Source of the DNA: an uncultured Parasutterella sp.
Lineage (GTDB): Bacteria > Pseudomonadota > Gammaproteobacteria > Burkholderiales > Burkholderiaceae_F
DNA length: 24,399 nucleotides
Reading direction: 5' to 3'
NCBI GenBank assembly: GCA_900766055.1
Contig: CAAFTZ010000136.1
Span: 1 to 24,399, forward strand
Shown here: positions 15,849-24,161 of the stretch, in pieces
Layout of the letters: every line of letters starts with the position of its first letter
How positions within the stretch are numbered: the stretch's first letter is position 1
Translations under genes and position numbers: made by a program
The notes under the pieces: generated by a model
What the model saw: the letters and a program-made list of their open reading frames with translations, nothing else
Database searches by the model: none
Told to the model about the DNA's origin: nothing

Positions 15849-18233
15849 ATGAGTCAAAAGAGATCGATCGCACTTGCCGGAAATCCAAACTGCGGTAAAA
15901 CAACCCTCTTTAACGCACTAACCGGCTCCCATCAGACAGTAGGCAATTGGCCCGGTGTCACTGTCGAGAAAAAGAGCGGCAGTTTTTCCCTTAATGATCA
16001 ACAAATCACGCTCGTTGACTTGCCCGGTGTCTACTCCCTACAGCCCTGTGATTCTTCGAGCGAGGACGAACAAGTCGCTCGGGAATACATTCTCTCAGGA
16101 GAGGCCTCTCTCGTTGTAAACATCGTTGACGCATCAAATCTGGAACGCAACCTTTACCTAACGTCCCAGCTCATCGAAATGCAGATCCCTCTCATCGTTG
16201 CAGTCAACATGCTCGATGTAGCAAAGAACCACTCTATCGCCATCAATCTGGACAAATTAGCTCAAGAGCTCGACTGTCCGGTTGTAGGATTGGTGGCTTC
16301 TCGGGAAAAGGGAATCGAAGAACTCAAGCAGGCGATCAGCAAGCAGCTTGAGCGACCGATAATTCCTCACAATCCGCTTATATTTCCAAAAGACATTGCG
16401 GACGAAATTCTCACGCTGACGAATGAACTTTCCAAAAACAATGTGGAAAAGGCATCTTGGATTGCCGAACAAATACTCGAAGGTGACAAAGAGCTTGGTG
16501 CCCGTACTTTGAAAAGTAATTTTTCTCAAGCTGAGCTTCGAATAAATGCACTCAATAAACACTATGACGGTGACCTGGATATGGCCATCGCTGATGTGCG
16601 CTACTCATTTGTCAGCAGAGTCGCTGCGTCCTGCATCACAAGGGATAATGAAGTTAAGCAGACCATTACAGACAAAATTGACAAGATTGTCTTGCATCGC
16701 TGGTTAGGTGTTCCTATCTTCTTAGCCGTGATGTATTTAATGTTCATTTTCTCCATTAACGTAGGTTCGGCTTTCATCGACTTTTTCGATATTCTTTTCG
16801 GAGCAGTCTTTATCGACGGCTTCGGAGAACTTCTTCTTTCTTTCGGTACGCCTGAATGGCTTAAAACGATTCTTGCCGACGGCATCGGCGGCGGTATTCA
16901 ATGTGTTTCAACATTTATTCCCGTCATCTTCTGCCTTTTCTTAGCCTTGTCCTTCCTTGAAGACTCAGGTTACATGGCCCGAGCTGCCTTCGTAATGGAT
17001 CGTCTTATGAGAGCACTAGGTCTTCCCGGAAAAGCGTTCGTCCCTCTCATTGTCGGTTTCGGGTGCGGTGTCCCCGCAATCATGGCAACCCGTACAATGG
17101 AACAAAAACAAGATCGAATCACTACGGTTTTAATGGCGCCGTTCATGAGCTGTGGTGCAAGACTTCCAGTTTATGTTCTGTTTGCCACCGCTTTTTGGCC
17201 GATGAGCGGACAAAATCTCGTATTCGGTTTATATCTCATCGGCATTTTGGCGGCAATTGCTACAGGCTTCATGCTTAAGAGAACGGCTTTAGCGGGTCAG
17301 ACAAGTGCCTTTGTCATGGAAATTCCTCCGTATCATCTGCCGACGATAAAGAATATCCTCCTGAGAACGTGGGATCGTTTAAAGAGCTTTATCTTCCGTG
17401 CCGGTAAAGTGATCGTCGTGCTTGTCGCTGTTCTCTGTTTCTTGAATTCCTTAGGTACAGACGGCTCTTTCGGCAACCAAGACTCTGACAAAAGCGTTCT
17501 ATCCCAAATCGGTAAGACGATTGTGCCCGTTTTCAAGCCAATGGGAGTATCAGAGGAAAACTGGCCGGCTGCCGTCGGCGTCTTTACAGGTATTCTTGCT
17601 AAAGAAGCCGTCGTCGGCACGCTGGATTCTCTTTACAGCGGAATCGGCGGCAAAGCAGAAGAGGAAGCTGCTCTAGGCGAACCGACTGCAAAGATTGAAG
17701 AGCAAGCTCCGCAACAAGCCGAAGAAGAAGGATTTAATCTTGGTCGCTCCTTCCAGGAAGCCGTGTCAAGTATCGGTGAGGGATTCGGCGATATCGGTGC
17801 GTTTTTCACTGATCCGCTTGGTATCTCCGTGGAAAGTGACCTTTCTGACGTGGCTCAGCAAGCAAAAGAACAAGAAGTAAGTACAGGCACGATTGCAGCC
17901 ATGAACAAACTGTTCGACGGTGAATTAGGCGCGTTTGCATACCTTCTTATGGTTCTTCTCTATTTGCCCTGCGGTGCAGCCATGGGCGCTATTTATAGAG
18001 AAGTAGGAAGCGGTTGGGCAATCTTCTCAGCCTTGTGGACAACGGCTGTGGGTTACAGCGCTGCAACCATCGTCTATCAAGCCGGCTCTTTTAATGCTCA
18101 TCCAATTTATTCCGCGATTTGTGTCGCCATTTGCGCTGCGATCATTGCCGCAATCGTTGTCGGACTTAAACTCGCTGCCGCTAAAGAAAACTCAAATGCT
18201 GGAGGAAGGCTTGCCAACAGCGATGCACGCTAA
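15849..18233 (+). CDS. feoB: FeoB, ferrous iron transporter with GTPase domain
   Basis: A 794-residue inner-membrane Fe(II) transporter. The N-terminal G domain shows G1 GNPNCGKT (11-18), G3 DLPG (57-60) and G4 NMLD (120-123), followed by the helical linker domain. The membrane part has two gate-like repeats, the first including FIPVIFCLFLALSFLEDSGYMARAAFVMD and GFGCGVPA, the second GILAKEAVVGTL and LLYLPCGAAMGAIYREVG. A soluble, acidic insert (about residues 600-680, rich in Glu/Gln) separates late helices, as in gammaproteobacterial FeoB (E. coli 773 residues). AAGGA precedes the ATG. No feoC follows; a terminator-like hairpin does. Confidence 0.96.
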   Translation: MSQKRSIALAGNPNCGKTTLFNALTGSHQTVGNWPGVTVEKKSGSFSLNDQQITLVDLPGVYSLQPCDSSSEDEQVAREYILSGEASLVVNIVDASNLERNLYLTSQLIEMQIPLIVAVNMLDVAKNHSIAINLDKLAQELDCPVVGLVASREKGIEELKQAISKQLERPIIPHNPLIFPKDIADEILTLTNELSKNNVEKASWIAEQILEGDKELGARTLKSNFSQAELRINALNKHYDGDLDMAIADVRYSFVSRVAASCITRDNEVKQTITDKIDKIVLHRWLGVPIFLAVMYLMFIFSINVGSAFIDFFDILFGAVFIDGFGELLLSFGTPEWLKTILADGIGGGIQCVSTFIPVIFCLFLALSFLEDSGYMARAAFVMDRLMRALGLPGKAFVPLIVGFGCGVPAIMATRTMEQKQDRITTVLMAPFMSCGARLPVYVLFATAFWPMSGQNLVFGLYLIGILAAIATGFMLKRTALAGQTSAFVMEIPPYHLPTIKNILLRTWDRLKSFIFRAGKVIVVLVAVLCFLNSLGTDGSFGNQDSDKSVLSQIGKTIVPVFKPMGVSEENWPAAVGVFTGILAKEAVVGTLDSLYSGIGGKAEEEAALGEPTAKIEEQAPQQAEEEGFNLGRSFQEAVSSIGEGFGDIGAFFTDPLGISVESDLSDVAQQAKEQEVSTGTIAAMNKLFDGELGAFAYLLMVLLYLPCGAAMGAIYREVGSGWAIFSALWTTAVGYSAATIVYQAGSFNAHPIYSAICVAICAAIIAAIVVGLKLAAAKENSNAGGRLANSDAR

Positions 18234-18254
18234 AGAAAGCTGATCTTTCCTACG

Positions 18255-18288
18255 TTCCGCTCTTGCCGTACTGGCTTGAGCGGAATTT
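18255..18288 (+). terminator. Terminator-like hairpin after feoB
   Basis: TTCCGCTC (18255-18262) pairs with GAGCGGAA (18278-18285), with an inner GCC/GGC stem, followed by only three T. It probably ends the feo operon 21 bases after the stop. Confidence 0.65.
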
Positions 18289-18509
18289 GTATCTGTCCTA
18301 ATTGGATTATCAGAAAAACAAATCTTGGGACAAAACTAACTGAATACTGATTCGCAACTACCATCCGCAACCTGAAAAATTCGAAGTCCCGGACGTTCTG
18401 TTAACAAAAGCGAAAAATTTTTAGATAGAGACCTTCAAAGCAAACGTTCGTCTCCGAGACGTTAGAACAGTTTCCACAGGCTGCTTGATAACAGATTCAG
18501 CGTCAACAC

Positions 18510-18689
18510 TCAGCCTAGCTTAAATCCTACGCCAAGCAGTCCTGCGAACCCAGCGATTCCTAAAACCACCAGAATTAACAGACAAATAAACGCAACGACA
18601 CCAATTTTTTTCTTTGCAACAAAGTAAACCAAAACTGCAAGAATAAGCACGCTGAGCGCGGCCCAAATAACAGTGAATACATCAATCAT
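18510..18689 (-). CDS. Small two-helix membrane protein, unknown function
   Basis: A 59-residue, very hydrophobic protein with two predicted membrane helices (about residues 4-26 and 32-55) joined by a basic VAKKKIG turn, and a Gly-rich C-terminus. I do not recognise a family. The ATG at 18689 has an excellent ribosome binding site (AAAGGAGGTG, seven bases upstream), which argues for real translation; the frame also extends to a TTG at 18710 inside that site. It follows mutM on the same strand after a gap of about 245 bases. About 220 bases with no recognised gene separate it from the feoB terminator. Confidence 0.6.
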   Translation of the reverse strand: MIDVFTVIWAALSVLILAVLVYFVAKKKIGVVAFICLLILVVLGIAGFAGLLGVGFKLG

Positions 18690-18935
18690 GATGACACCTC
18701 CTTTGTTCAATCTACTATCGTTTAACAGCAGCTAGCGAATAACAGCTCCGAAATAGGCAACCACAAGGCATGGAAAATGTTGCCCTTTCCGCCTTCAATT
18801 CAAGAGATTTAGGTGATTCGGCCTCAGCGAAGAATCTGCTGACAGCTCCCTATCCGAAGCCAGTTGAATAACAAGACTCTTCTTCCAAAGAAAGTAAGAG
18901 CCTCATGCTGCAGCTTTGTCAGAACGTCTGTTTGA

Positions 18936-19760
18936 CTATCTTCTTTGGCAGTAGCTACAGAAATATGTCGCCCTTTTGTTTTGAACAATTTTTTTGATTG
19001 GGCGACCACAACAGGAACAAGGCTTTCCAGCTTTTCCATAAACCTTAGCATTTAAAGTAAAGTATCCTTGTTCCCCCTCGGCTGAGACAAAATCTTTCAG
19101 GGTAGAACCTCCTTCCTGTAAAGATAAAGTCAACACCTGTCTAATCGCCGCCACCAGTCGCTCTAGCCGTTTCGTTGAAAGTTTGTTCGCGGGAGTCAGA
19201 GGTGAAATACGAGCCTCAAACAAGGACTCAGAACAATAAATATTCCCCACGCCAACAACGTATTTTCCTGTCAACAGGGCTTCCTTAATCGGCAGCGAAG
19301 TATTTGCTAAAGCGGAATGCAGCTGGTCCGCAGTAAAGTCATCCGAAAAAGGTTCTTCACCCAACTTCGCAATTTCAGGCAAGTCGTGAGGGTCTTGAGA
19401 CTCTGGCAACCAAATCAAAAAGCCAAAACGTCTGGGATCGTGGTAGCGGACCGCCAAATCCCCGAAGAGGATATCTATATGATCGTGCTTTACCGGTTCA
19501 GCGGCTTTAGGATCAACGATCCGCATCACTCCTGACATTCCGAGATGAGAAACTATATATCCGCGATCGAAAGACCAAATCAGGTATTTACCTCTTCTTT
19601 CAATTGACCGCAAACATTGTCCTTTCAGCAACTCTGAAAGATTTGCCGGGGCTGCTTTTCGGAAACGCGTCTCACGAACAACCGTGCCCGTGCAACGTCG
19701 GCCGCCGACACGCTTCAATATTCCAAGTCGAGTAATTTCCACTTCGGGGAGTTCTGGCAT
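18936..19760 (-). CDS. mutM: MutM/Fpg, formamidopyrimidine-DNA glycosylase
   Basis: A 274-residue bifunctional base-excision repair enzyme that removes 8-oxoguanine and other oxidised purines and cleaves the abasic strand. The mature N-terminus PELPEVE supplies the catalytic Pro (after Met removal) and Glu. Also visible are the HLGMSG strand (about residues 71-76), the H2TH region GVGNIYCSESLFEARISP (about 169-186) and the C-terminal zinc finger with two Cys pairs, CSCC (about 247-250) and CSYC (about 268-271). Length is standard (E. coli 269). No clear ribosome binding site precedes the ATG. Confidence 0.96.
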   Translation of the reverse strand: MPELPEVEITRLGILKRVGGRRCTGTVVRETRFRKAAPANLSELLKGQCLRSIERRGKYLIWSFDRGYIVSHLGMSGVMRIVDPKAAEPVKHDHIDILFGDLAVRYHDPRRFGFLIWLPESQDPHDLPEIAKLGEEPFSDDFTADQLHSALANTSLPIKEALLTGKYVVGVGNIYCSESLFEARISPLTPANKLSTKRLERLVAAIRQVLTLSLQEGGSTLKDFVSAEGEQGYFTLNAKVYGKAGKPCSCCGRPIKKIVQNKRATYFCSYCQRR

Positions 19761-19772
19761 AACACCGAAGGA

Positions 19773-19964
19773 CTAAACGGGACGCACTGAGGCCGAAAAC
19801 ACGTTCCAAACAGAGTGTTTCTGGGCTCCGGAAGAATGTTCTTCCGTTAAAAAGGAAGGTAAAACAACTTTTTGAGCGCCCTTCAATGAGATCTTCCTGC
19901 ACCGGGTGACTCTGCGAATACCGGCTGAAGCGACTCTTGCTTCAAATTCAGATTTTTGGTTCAT
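19773..19964 (-). CDS. Doubtful small ORF upstream of mutM
   Basis: A 63-codon frame (starts MNQKSEFEARVASAG, ends SASVRPV) stops 13 bases before mutM on the same strand. It has only a weak AAGG upstream of its ATG and no recognised domain. It fills the otherwise empty space before mutM and might be a leader gene or chance. Confidence 0.22.
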   Translation of the reverse strand: MNQKSEFEARVASAGIRRVTRCRKISLKGAQKVVLPSFLTEEHSSGAQKHSVWNVFSASVRPV

Positions 19965-20125
19965 TACAGCAACCTTTGGAAGGACAAACTAAGTAAAGAC
20001 AATTATCACCATCCCCTCAGGGTTAGTACATAGACATTATCCCTTAGCTAATGCTCATATATGGTATGAATCCGTGAAACGTTTGTGCTTGCGCTAGAAT
20101 TTCCAAATCAACGCATGGGTACACG

Positions 20126-20578
20126 ATGGTAAAGAAGAATACTTCCGGGATCGCTTTATACAAAGAAGATTTGAAGCAAAGCATTGAAGAACTGACTGAT
20201 CTTCAAAGAAAAATGCTTTCTCTTACTTTATCGGATCTGAACCCCGAGGATTTCAACCTCGACAAGATTTATCCCGTTTCCGTGGACAGTTTTTCAGAAT
20301 TTCGCTGCCAAAACGCTGAGGACGCCTATGAAACATTAATTGAGTCCGCTTCTGCCCTATTTGATAAATTTGTCATGATTCGAGGCGGAATTGAAGCACA
20401 GACAGAAGACGAAATTGAATTCTACCGCTGGCTTTCACAATTAAGGTATTCAGACAAAACGTACTCTGTGGGCCTAATTTTTTCTAATATGGTCAAGTTG
20501 TACTTGACAGACATACAAGAGATTCTCTTAAAGAAAACGGAGCCTTCCGTCCAAAAAGAGCTGGACCTTTTCAGCTAA
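20126..20578 (+). CDS. Orphan Rep_3-type (plasmid initiator RepB) winged-helix protein, single domain
   Basis: This 150-residue protein resembles the N-terminal winged-helix domain of Rep_3-superfamily plasmid replication initiators. The pattern visible is an N-terminal LTDLQRKMLSLTLSDL helix, a YPVSVDSFSEF segment leading to NAEDAYETLIESASALFDKFVMI (about residues 63-90), and the RWLSQLRYSDKTYSVGLIFSNMVKLYLTDI strand-helix region (about 105-134). Full initiators have a second winged-helix domain and are usually 230-350 residues; here the frame ends right after the first domain in a natural-looking KELDLFS tail. The ribosome binding site is weak. It sits between mutM and hup on the chromosome, with no partition gene or obvious iterons. 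It may be a plasmid or phage remnant or a domesticated regulator. Confidence 0.6.
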   Translation: MVKKNTSGIALYKEDLKQSIEELTDLQRKMLSLTLSDLNPEDFNLDKIYPVSVDSFSEFRCQNAEDAYETLIESASALFDKFVMIRGGIEAQTEDEIEFYRWLSQLRYSDKTYSVGLIFSNMVKLYLTDIQEILLKKTEPSVQKELDLFS

Positions 20579-20797
20579 ACCTCGATACATCGACACTTCT
20601 CAAGAATTTTCACAGTCAACAGCTAATCCTGCATTACCGCTTAAAAATAGCCTATATACGGGATGTGTAATCTTCCGAGAGCTCCTAACGGACAGCGGTT
20701 TGTCGCGAAAACAGCACACCCAAACCTAAAAAACTGTTTTTTGCCCTAAAAAACCCTTATTATCAGGGTTCCATTCAAACACTATCAGAGGAATCGA

Positions 20798-21076
20798 ATG
20801 AATAAAACTGAATTGATTGCTGCCGTTGCAGAAGCTTCCGGTAAATCTAAAGCTGATGTTAAAGATGTTCTGGATGCTCTGACAGCTCAGATCGTCAAAA
20901 CTGTTAAAGCAGGTGATGAAATCTCCTTAGTTGGTTTCGGAACTTTCAAGTCTGCTAAGCGCGAAGCTCGTACCGGCCGCAATCCTGCCACCGGAGCAAC
21001 GATCCAGATTCCCGCTTCTGTTCAGCCGAAATTCGTTGCCGGCAAACAGTTTAAAGATGCCCTCAATACAAAATAA
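20798..21076 (+). CDS. hupB: HU-family nucleoid DNA-binding protein
   Basis: A 92-residue histone-like protein that bends and compacts DNA as a dimer. The family signature GFGTFKSAKREARTGRNPATGATIQIPAS (about residues 46-74) includes the DNA-intercalating proline arm (RNPATG), and the N-terminal MNKTELIAAVAEASGKSKADVKDVLDAL gives the two helices. AGAGGA lies six bases before the ATG. The 219-base upstream gap holds a hairpin AACCC/GGGTT (20753-20770) close to the start. Choice of symbol among HU paralogues is uncertain. Confidence 0.93.
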   Translation: MNKTELIAAVAEASGKSKADVKDVLDALTAQIVKTVKAGDEISLVGFGTFKSAKREARTGRNPATGATIQIPASVQPKFVAGKQFKDALNTK

Positions 21077-21095
21077 TTTGTTTTGAGCTGAGCAA

Positions 21096-21136
21096 AAAGG
21101 CCGCAAAGAGTTTTTCTCTACGGCCTTTAATTTTTT
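21096..21136 (+). terminator. Bidirectional terminator between hup and the metC-like gene
   Basis: AAAGGCCG (21096-21103) pairs with CGGCCTTT (21121-21128), with an inner AGAG/CTCT stem, followed by AATTTTTT; a run of A before the stem gives a U tract on the minus strand as well. Confidence 0.88.
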
Positions 21137-21151
21137 CTATTTTCGGGTGTT

Positions 21152-22344
21152 TTACACATCCCGCATTTTTGTCATCGCTTGATCTAAGTCGTTGATCATA
21201 TCTTCCGGATCTTCCAAGCCGATATAAACACGGATCATCGTACGCATAATTTTCGGGTCACCGACCGTGCGTTTCCCGTAGCTTCTCAGGATCAAGCTCT
21301 CAAATCCGCCCCACGAGTAACCCAATCCGAATAGTTTTAAAGAATCCATAAAGCGGTTGATCTGGACATCCGTGTAATGATCCTGAAATTGGAAAGCAAA
21401 TAATCCGATCGGGCCGGAGTAGTCTCTCTTGTAAATGCGATAGCCGGGATCCTTTTCATAAGCCGGCCAAATCACTTTTTTAACTTCTTCCCGCTTAAGA
21501 AGCCAGTCAACCACTTTCCGCGTATGCACGCCCACTGCATCAAGGCGGACTTTCAGAGTGCGTAAGCCGCGGAGGCCTAGGTACACACTTTGCGCGAGGC
21601 GTATTGTCCGGTCATCTTGCAAACGTCTCTCACCTGCTTCCAGGTTTTTTCATTGCAAGTAACCGTGGACATCAACACGTCGCTATGACCGCAGATATAT
21701 TTCGTCGCCGAATGCACTACTACATCCACACTGTGCTTCAGCGGCTGGAAATTGAGTGGCGTGGCATAAGTGTTGTCGATCATTGTGACGATGTTGTATT
21801 TGCGAGCGACCGCGGCGATTGCCGAAACATCCTGCATTTCAAAGGTATGCGTGCCCGGACTTTCCATATAAATCAATCGCGTATTGGGACGAATTAATTT
21901 CTCAATACCGGCCCCGATGGTCGGCTCGTAAAACTCTGCTTCCACGCCGAAGTTCTTTAGCAGTACTTCGCAGAACTGGCGCGTAGGACCATAAACCGAA
22001 TCTGTTACAAGCATGTGATCGCCTGTCTTCAGGAAGGCCATCATCGGAATCGTGCAGCCCGCTAAACCCGTACTAAATGCCCAGGTTCCGGCTCCGCCTT
22101 CGAGTTTATTCATGGCGTCATAAAAAGCTTCATGCGTCGGGCCTCCGTCCGTCCCGTAGGTCTGTGCAGTACCGTCGCCGTACAAATGGTTATCGACACG
22201 TCCGAACAGATCTTCCATATCATCGTGAAGAATAGTCGAGCCTTCATAGGGCGGCACATTTACATAACCGCCGCTTGCCTCCAAATTGCGGCCGCAATGC
22301 GACAAAATGGTTTGCAAACCCAGTTCGTCCTTTAGTTTATTCAT
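21152..22344 (-). pseudogene. MetC-like PLP-dependent lyase (cystathionine beta-lyase family), frameshifted
   Basis: The gene encodes a Cys/Met-metabolism PLP enzyme that would cleave cystathionine or a similar thioether. The N-terminal part contains the PLP aspartate (D190 in TMIDNTYATPL) and Schiff-base lysine (K215 in HSATKYICGHSD). After MTGQYAS the frame breaks at about 21592-21598 and ends at a TAG (21577). The correct C-terminal half resumes in the next frame with AQSVYLGLRGLRTLKVRL and runs to 21152. The total of 1193 bases becomes 398 codons if one base is restored, the usual family length, so a single-base loss explains it. The start at 22344 has AGGA upstream; the frame extends to 22389. 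It follows the lysR gene by 41 bases, probably as one unit. Confidence 0.85.
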
Positions 22345-22385
22345 ATATTCCTCATTCCTCCGTTTTGGATCGCGGTCTATGCCTC

Positions 22386-23300
22386 TCAACGGTCCACAAA
22401 CATCTGTTTCAGTTCTTCTGCCACGATATCTCGTAAGGGGGACTCAATCAGCGGATTCCATGCGATAGAAAGGGGCAAACAGGGAGCTGCATCCGTAATC
22501 GTTTCTGCCCGGATATATTCAGGCATCCACTGTCTGAAAGATTCCGGCAAGAAAGCGATTCCCTGCCCGCAGCTTACAAATCCCATCTGACGCGGACTGG
22601 ATTCGACCTCGTGGATGATCCGCGGAGTAAAACCGCCGACTTCCTGACAGAAGCCGACGAGACCGTCGAAAAGCCTTGGCGCAATGGAGCGCCGCGTAAA
22701 TACGAAATCCTCATTCCTCAGGTCTTTGATGGACACTCCGCCCTTGCCGGCTAAATGATGATTTCGATTCAAAAGTACAATTGGCTTCTCATTGATGAGG
22801 TTCGCCATCCTTAAGCGCTGATCCGACAAGGTATCGAAAAATGCCATCCCGATTAAAACCGTTCCGTCGGTGAGCTCAGTTTCGACCTGATAAGAATCGA
22901 TTTCTTTCACAAAAAGCGAAATGTTCGGATGCAATGCCGCAAGGCGTTTTTTGAACTCCGGAATAAAGAAAAGCATTGACTCCGTATTGGCGCCGATCGT
23001 CAGAATTCCCTGCGCATTTTGCTGCATCTGTTTTACGGAGTAATCCAGAACTTCTGCCTGCCGAACCAGCTGGTCAATCATGGGCATGATTGCATTGCCT
23101 TGTGCAGTCGGAGAAACACCTCTAGGCGTTCTCTCCAGCAATTTCATTTTCAGTCTCGCCTCTAATTCATCGATCTGAAGAACAAGCGGAGGAACAGACA
23201 TGTTCAGGCGTTTTGCCGCCCGCCGAAAACTCTTCTCCTGAGTCACGGCGGCAAACAGCATTAACTGTCTTATGGTGCGGTAATTAAAACAACGACGCAT
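22386..23300 (-). CDS. LysR-family transcriptional regulator
   Basis: A 304-residue LTTR. The N-terminal winged helix-turn-helix spans about residues 10-67 (RQLMLFAAVTQEKSFRRAAKRL, then MSVPPLVLQIDELEARLKMKLLERT), followed by a linker helix and a periplasmic-binding-like effector domain. It lies directly upstream of the metC-like gene on the same strand and divergent from a LysE-family exporter. An inverted repeat of LTTR type is in the intergenic region, so it likely controls the exporter, itself and the lyase. No clear ribosome binding site precedes the ATG. The effector cannot be inferred firmly; a sulfur amino acid is a reasonable guess from the neighbours. Confidence 0.9.
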   Translation of the reverse strand: MRRCFNYRTIRQLMLFAAVTQEKSFRRAAKRLNMSVPPLVLQIDELEARLKMKLLERTPRGVSPTAQGNAIMPMIDQLVRQAEVLDYSVKQMQQNAQGILTIGANTESMLFFIPEFKKRLAALHPNISLFVKEIDSYQVETELTDGTVLIGMAFFDTLSDQRLRMANLINEKPIVLLNRNHHLAGKGGVSIKDLRNEDFVFTRRSIAPRLFDGLVGFCQEVGGFTPRIIHEVESSPRQMGFVSCGQGIAFLPESFRQWMPEYIRAETITDAAPCLPLSIAWNPLIESPLRDIVAEELKQMFVDR

Positions 23301-23325
23301 TTTGATGTTAGCAAAAAGGTAATTG

Positions 23326-23348
23326 AGTGATAAAGATTTTATATCACT
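23326..23348. promoter_or_regulatory. Candidate LysR operator between lysR-type gene and exporter
   Basis: AGTGATA (23326-23332) and TATCACT (23342-23348) form a perfect 7-bp dyad, including the T-N11-A arrangement typical of LysR regulator sites. It lies 26 bases from the regulator start and 58 bases from the exporter start. Confidence 0.65.
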
Positions 23349-23405
23349 TGCACTCCTAGGCGTGTGCCTTTCTTCCTACACTGACTGGCAACAAAGGAGA
23401 TAAAA

Positions 23406-24041
23406 ATGTCAGTTTCAAGTCTCGGACTCTTTTTCATAGTCGTTTTCATCACATGTGTTACGCCCGGTGCCGGCGTTCTCTATACGTTAAAAAACGCCAT
23501 TAACTACGGAAAGAACAATGCGTTTCTCTCTCCGACAGGCAACGCAATCGGAGTGCTTTTCATGAGTATTCTTGCCGCGAGCGGCTTAGGAGCCGTCATT
23601 CATGAATCCCCTGTCATGTTCTACGGCCTGCAGTTATGCGGATGCTTGCTTCTCTTTTGGTTCGGCTGGAAAAGCTGGACGGCTCCGGTTATTTCGCTTT
23701 CTTCATCCATCAAATCTTTTAATCCAAAGGAGTTGAAGCAGGAAAGGATTCATATATTGACGAGCGCCGCTCTTCTGCAGGTCACCAACCCCATGTGTAT
23801 CGTATTCCTGCTCTCCTTATTTCCACAGTTTATCGATCCAAAAGGTTCGTACGTCCAACAGGTCTCTTTGATGATTGCCATGTTTGTCATCACTTGCTGG
23901 TTTGTTCACATTGCATACAGCTACTCTGCCGCTGCTGCGGCTGACCGCTGGATGACGAAGAGCTTCTCCTTCTGGCTCAACAAAATCAGCGCCTTTCTAT
24001 TCTGGTTAATTTCTGTTTTAATCCTCGTCAAGATGTTCTAA
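23406..24041 (+). CDS. LysE/RhtB-family exporter under divergent LysR regulator
   Basis: A 211-residue inner-membrane protein with about six helices and the LysE-family opening FFIVVFITCVTPGAGVLYTLKNAINYGKNNAF (PGAG at about residues 20-23) and the second conserved block LLQVTNPMCIVFLLSLFPQFI (about 123-143). AAAGGAGAT precedes the ATG by about five bases. It is divergent from the LysR-type regulator with a LysR-like operator between, the usual layout for an inducible amino acid exporter. It differs from the LysE-family gene at 13185-13820, which has SPGPD. Substrate unknown. No terminator directly follows. Confidence 0.85.
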   Translation: MSVSSLGLFFIVVFITCVTPGAGVLYTLKNAINYGKNNAFLSPTGNAIGVLFMSILAASGLGAVIHESPVMFYGLQLCGCLLLFWFGWKSWTAPVISLSSSIKSFNPKELKQERIHILTSAALLQVTNPMCIVFLLSLFPQFIDPKGSYVQQVSLMIAMFVITCWFVHIAYSYSAAAAADRWMTKSFSFWLNKISAFLFWLISVLILVKMF

Positions 24042-24125
24042 ATCGGACATTTTTGTCAAAATCAACTACTTAATTTCTCAAAGATTTTTTACGAACTCTG
24101 TGCCCGAAATAGGTTTTTACAAATA

Positions 24126-24160
24126 TTGTGGTGGAAACCCTTAGGGCTTTATGCTAATAT
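24126..24160 (+). promoter_or_regulatory. Possible promoter of the right-end RNA
   Basis: TTGTGG (24126-24131) and TATGCT (24150-24155) are spaced 18 bases apart and resemble a sigma-70 -35/-10 pair; TAATAT overlaps at 24155. A start near 24162 is inferred. Confidence 0.4.
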
Positions 24161-24161
24161 T

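Noticed and set aside
18824..19051. 75-codon frame overlapping the mutM 3' end on the same strand
   Set aside because: It overlaps the zinc-finger coding region of mutM in another frame and shows no recognisable features.
8822..24146. Recurring CCCTTAG motif in several intergenic regions (8824, 15252, 20041, 24138)
   Set aside because: The same string also occurs inside coding regions (for example near 10616 and 15745), its position relative to genes varies, and no common flank is shared, so chance is likely.
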